Assembly: GCF_000428745.1 (NCBI RefSeq)
Contig: NZ_AUAN01000003.1
Location: 62,001-126,000 of the forward strand
Direction of reading: 5' to 3'
Length of the DNA: 64,000 nt
From: Veillonella magna DSM 19857
GTDB lineage: Bacteria; Bacillota; Negativicutes; Veillonellales; Veillonellaceae
Within the stretch, counting starts at the first letter, position 1. Each line of letters begins with the position of its first letter. Position numbers and translations under genes: made by a program. Below the pieces are notes generated by a model. That model worked only from the letters and a program-made list of their open reading frames with translations, was not told where the DNA came from and searched no databases. Below are positions 63,308 through 64,000 of this stretch, piece after piece.

Positions 63308-64000
63308 ATGGAATGGCTTCGACGATGGGCGGTTGAACGGCCGTCGGCACTCTTTTTAAATGAGTGGACCTATGGTGATGTGTACGAAGCGACGATAGCG
63401 GTGGCTACCTACTTGCAAGAGGCATTGGATGGGCAGCGGCGTGTGGCACTTCGGGCAGAAAACTCCGTTGCTATGGCGGTCACTTTATTTGCGGCGCTGT
63501 TGTGCGGTAAGGAAGTGCTGACGATAAATACACATTTGACGGCGGGCGAGGTGGCGGATCAGATGCAAACGTTAGAGATTACCAGCTTGCTAACCGTAGC
63601 CGGGGATGTCCCGTGGAATGGAATCGAGGACATTTCAGCAATGGGACTTCATAGTTTACATATAACCGTGCCGACACGCTCATCAAAAGCGGCAGAGAAA
63701 CGCGATGCGTTAACGGCAGCCGGCGGTAAAGCGGTGATGCCGAATTCACCGGCAAACACGTCCTTTTGTTGGCGACCGGATGATACGGCAATAGCGGTGA
63801 TTATGAATACCAGTGCGACTACGGGACGCTTCAAATCGGTACCTATTCGTTGGGGACAGATTCGCGCGCATGTAGCGGCATCGGTGGAGGTTATCGGTGT
63901 CGAAGCCGAGGATAACTGGCTTGTTGTGTTACCGATGTTTCATGTGTCGGGATTGTCCATTATACTTCGTACCCTTTACAATGGTACGGCGGCCACGATT
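63308..64000 (+). CDS. menE: o-Succinylbenzoate-CoA ligase (partial, runs off the window end)
   Basis: The first 231 codons of an AMP-forming acyl-CoA ligase; the frame is open from ATG 63308 to the window end. GGTGAGG precedes it. The N-terminus has WTYGDVYEATIAVATYL, an AALLCGKEVLTINTHLT stretch, and VLPMFHVSGLSII, which is typical of MenE. The phosphate-binding loop is NTSATTGRFKSV instead of the common TSGTTGxPKxV, so the second Gly is Ala and the Pro is Phe. Position after menB supports MenE; the C-terminal domain and menC/menA are outside. Confidence 0.88.
   Translation, partial: MEWLRRWAVERPSALFLNEWTYGDVYEATIAVATYLQEALDGQRRVALRAENSVAMAVTLFAALLCGKEVLTINTHLTAGEVADQMQTLEITSLLTVAGDVPWNGIEDISAMGLHSLHITVPTRSSKAAEKRDALTAAGGKAVMPNSPANTSFCWRPDDTAIAVIMNTSATTGRFKSVPIRWGQIRAHVAASVEVIGVEAEDNWLVVLPMFHVSGLSIILRTLYNGTAATI

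Overview
The window is 64 kb of ordinary, gene-dense bacterial chromosome of moderate G+C, almost all on the + strand, with strong AGGAGG-type ribosome binding sites, short gaps and many ATGA/TAATG overlaps. The gene set (glmS ribozyme, cdaA-cdaR-glmM, CbiZ, a molybdenum hydroxylase with YqeB/YqeC, LarA, LrgAB, a BusR-like regulator beside OpuC) suggests an anaerobic Firmicute. By overall flavour I favour Negativicutes (Veillonellales-like), but that is inference without a database search. I see no rRNA, tRNA, CRISPR array, prophage or insertion sequence.

Layout. 0-9 kb: ilvC, an iron-type alcohol dehydrogenase, small housekeeping genes (DUF1653, HAD phosphatase, lipoprotein cyclophilin, GIY-YIG, DUF1934), argS and pyrG, then a GntR+RCK_C regulator coupled to pyrG. 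9-13 kb: OpuC-type osmolyte importer and ahpC. 13.5-17.3 kb: ArsR regulator, dinB, larA and an unrecognised lysine/cysteine-tailed protein. 17-21 kb: LysR with divergent lrgAB, then an AGCS symporter. 21.3-24.7 kb: an AT-rich LysR/AGCS/nitrilase cassette in which both the LysR and the AGCS gene carry a single-base frameshift in a homopolymer. 24.8-36.5 kb: CLC channel with RCK_C tail, TSUP permease, old-yellow-enzyme reductase, PepD, asparaginase, CbiZ, MscS, D,D-carboxypeptidase, YfbR-like hydrolase and QueG.

36.8-43.7 kb: a three-subunit molybdenum hydroxylase followed by yqeC-mocA-yqeB-xdhC (XdhC in two pieces), the signature of a selenium-dependent molybdenum hydroxylase system. 43.8-50.7 kb: cdaA-cdaR-FAD protein-glmM, then glmS behind a well-preserved glmS ribozyme; this joins c-di-AMP synthesis to amino-sugar synthesis. 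50.9-58.5 kb: trpS, an unknown membrane protein, a tandem-repeat region, a polar amino-acid ABC importer behind a structured leader, a universal stress protein, a DUF2157/GDYXXLXY pair and a CzrA-like zinc-sensor ArsR. 58.7-64 kb: menF-menD-menH-menB-menE for menaquinone, with menE cut by the window edge.

The functional thread I find most interesting is osmotic control. CdaA makes c-di-AMP, and the window holds several proteins of families able to bind it or act in turgor control: the BusR-like regulator, OpuCA with CBS domains, the CLC protein with an RCK_C domain, and MscS. The least explained DNA is a pair of 71-nt stem-loops (1190-1260 and 27855-27925) with the same apical sequence but different outer stems, a promoter-terminator unit upstream of opuCA, and the 17-bp and 12/23-bp tandem repeats at 52.5-52.75 kb.
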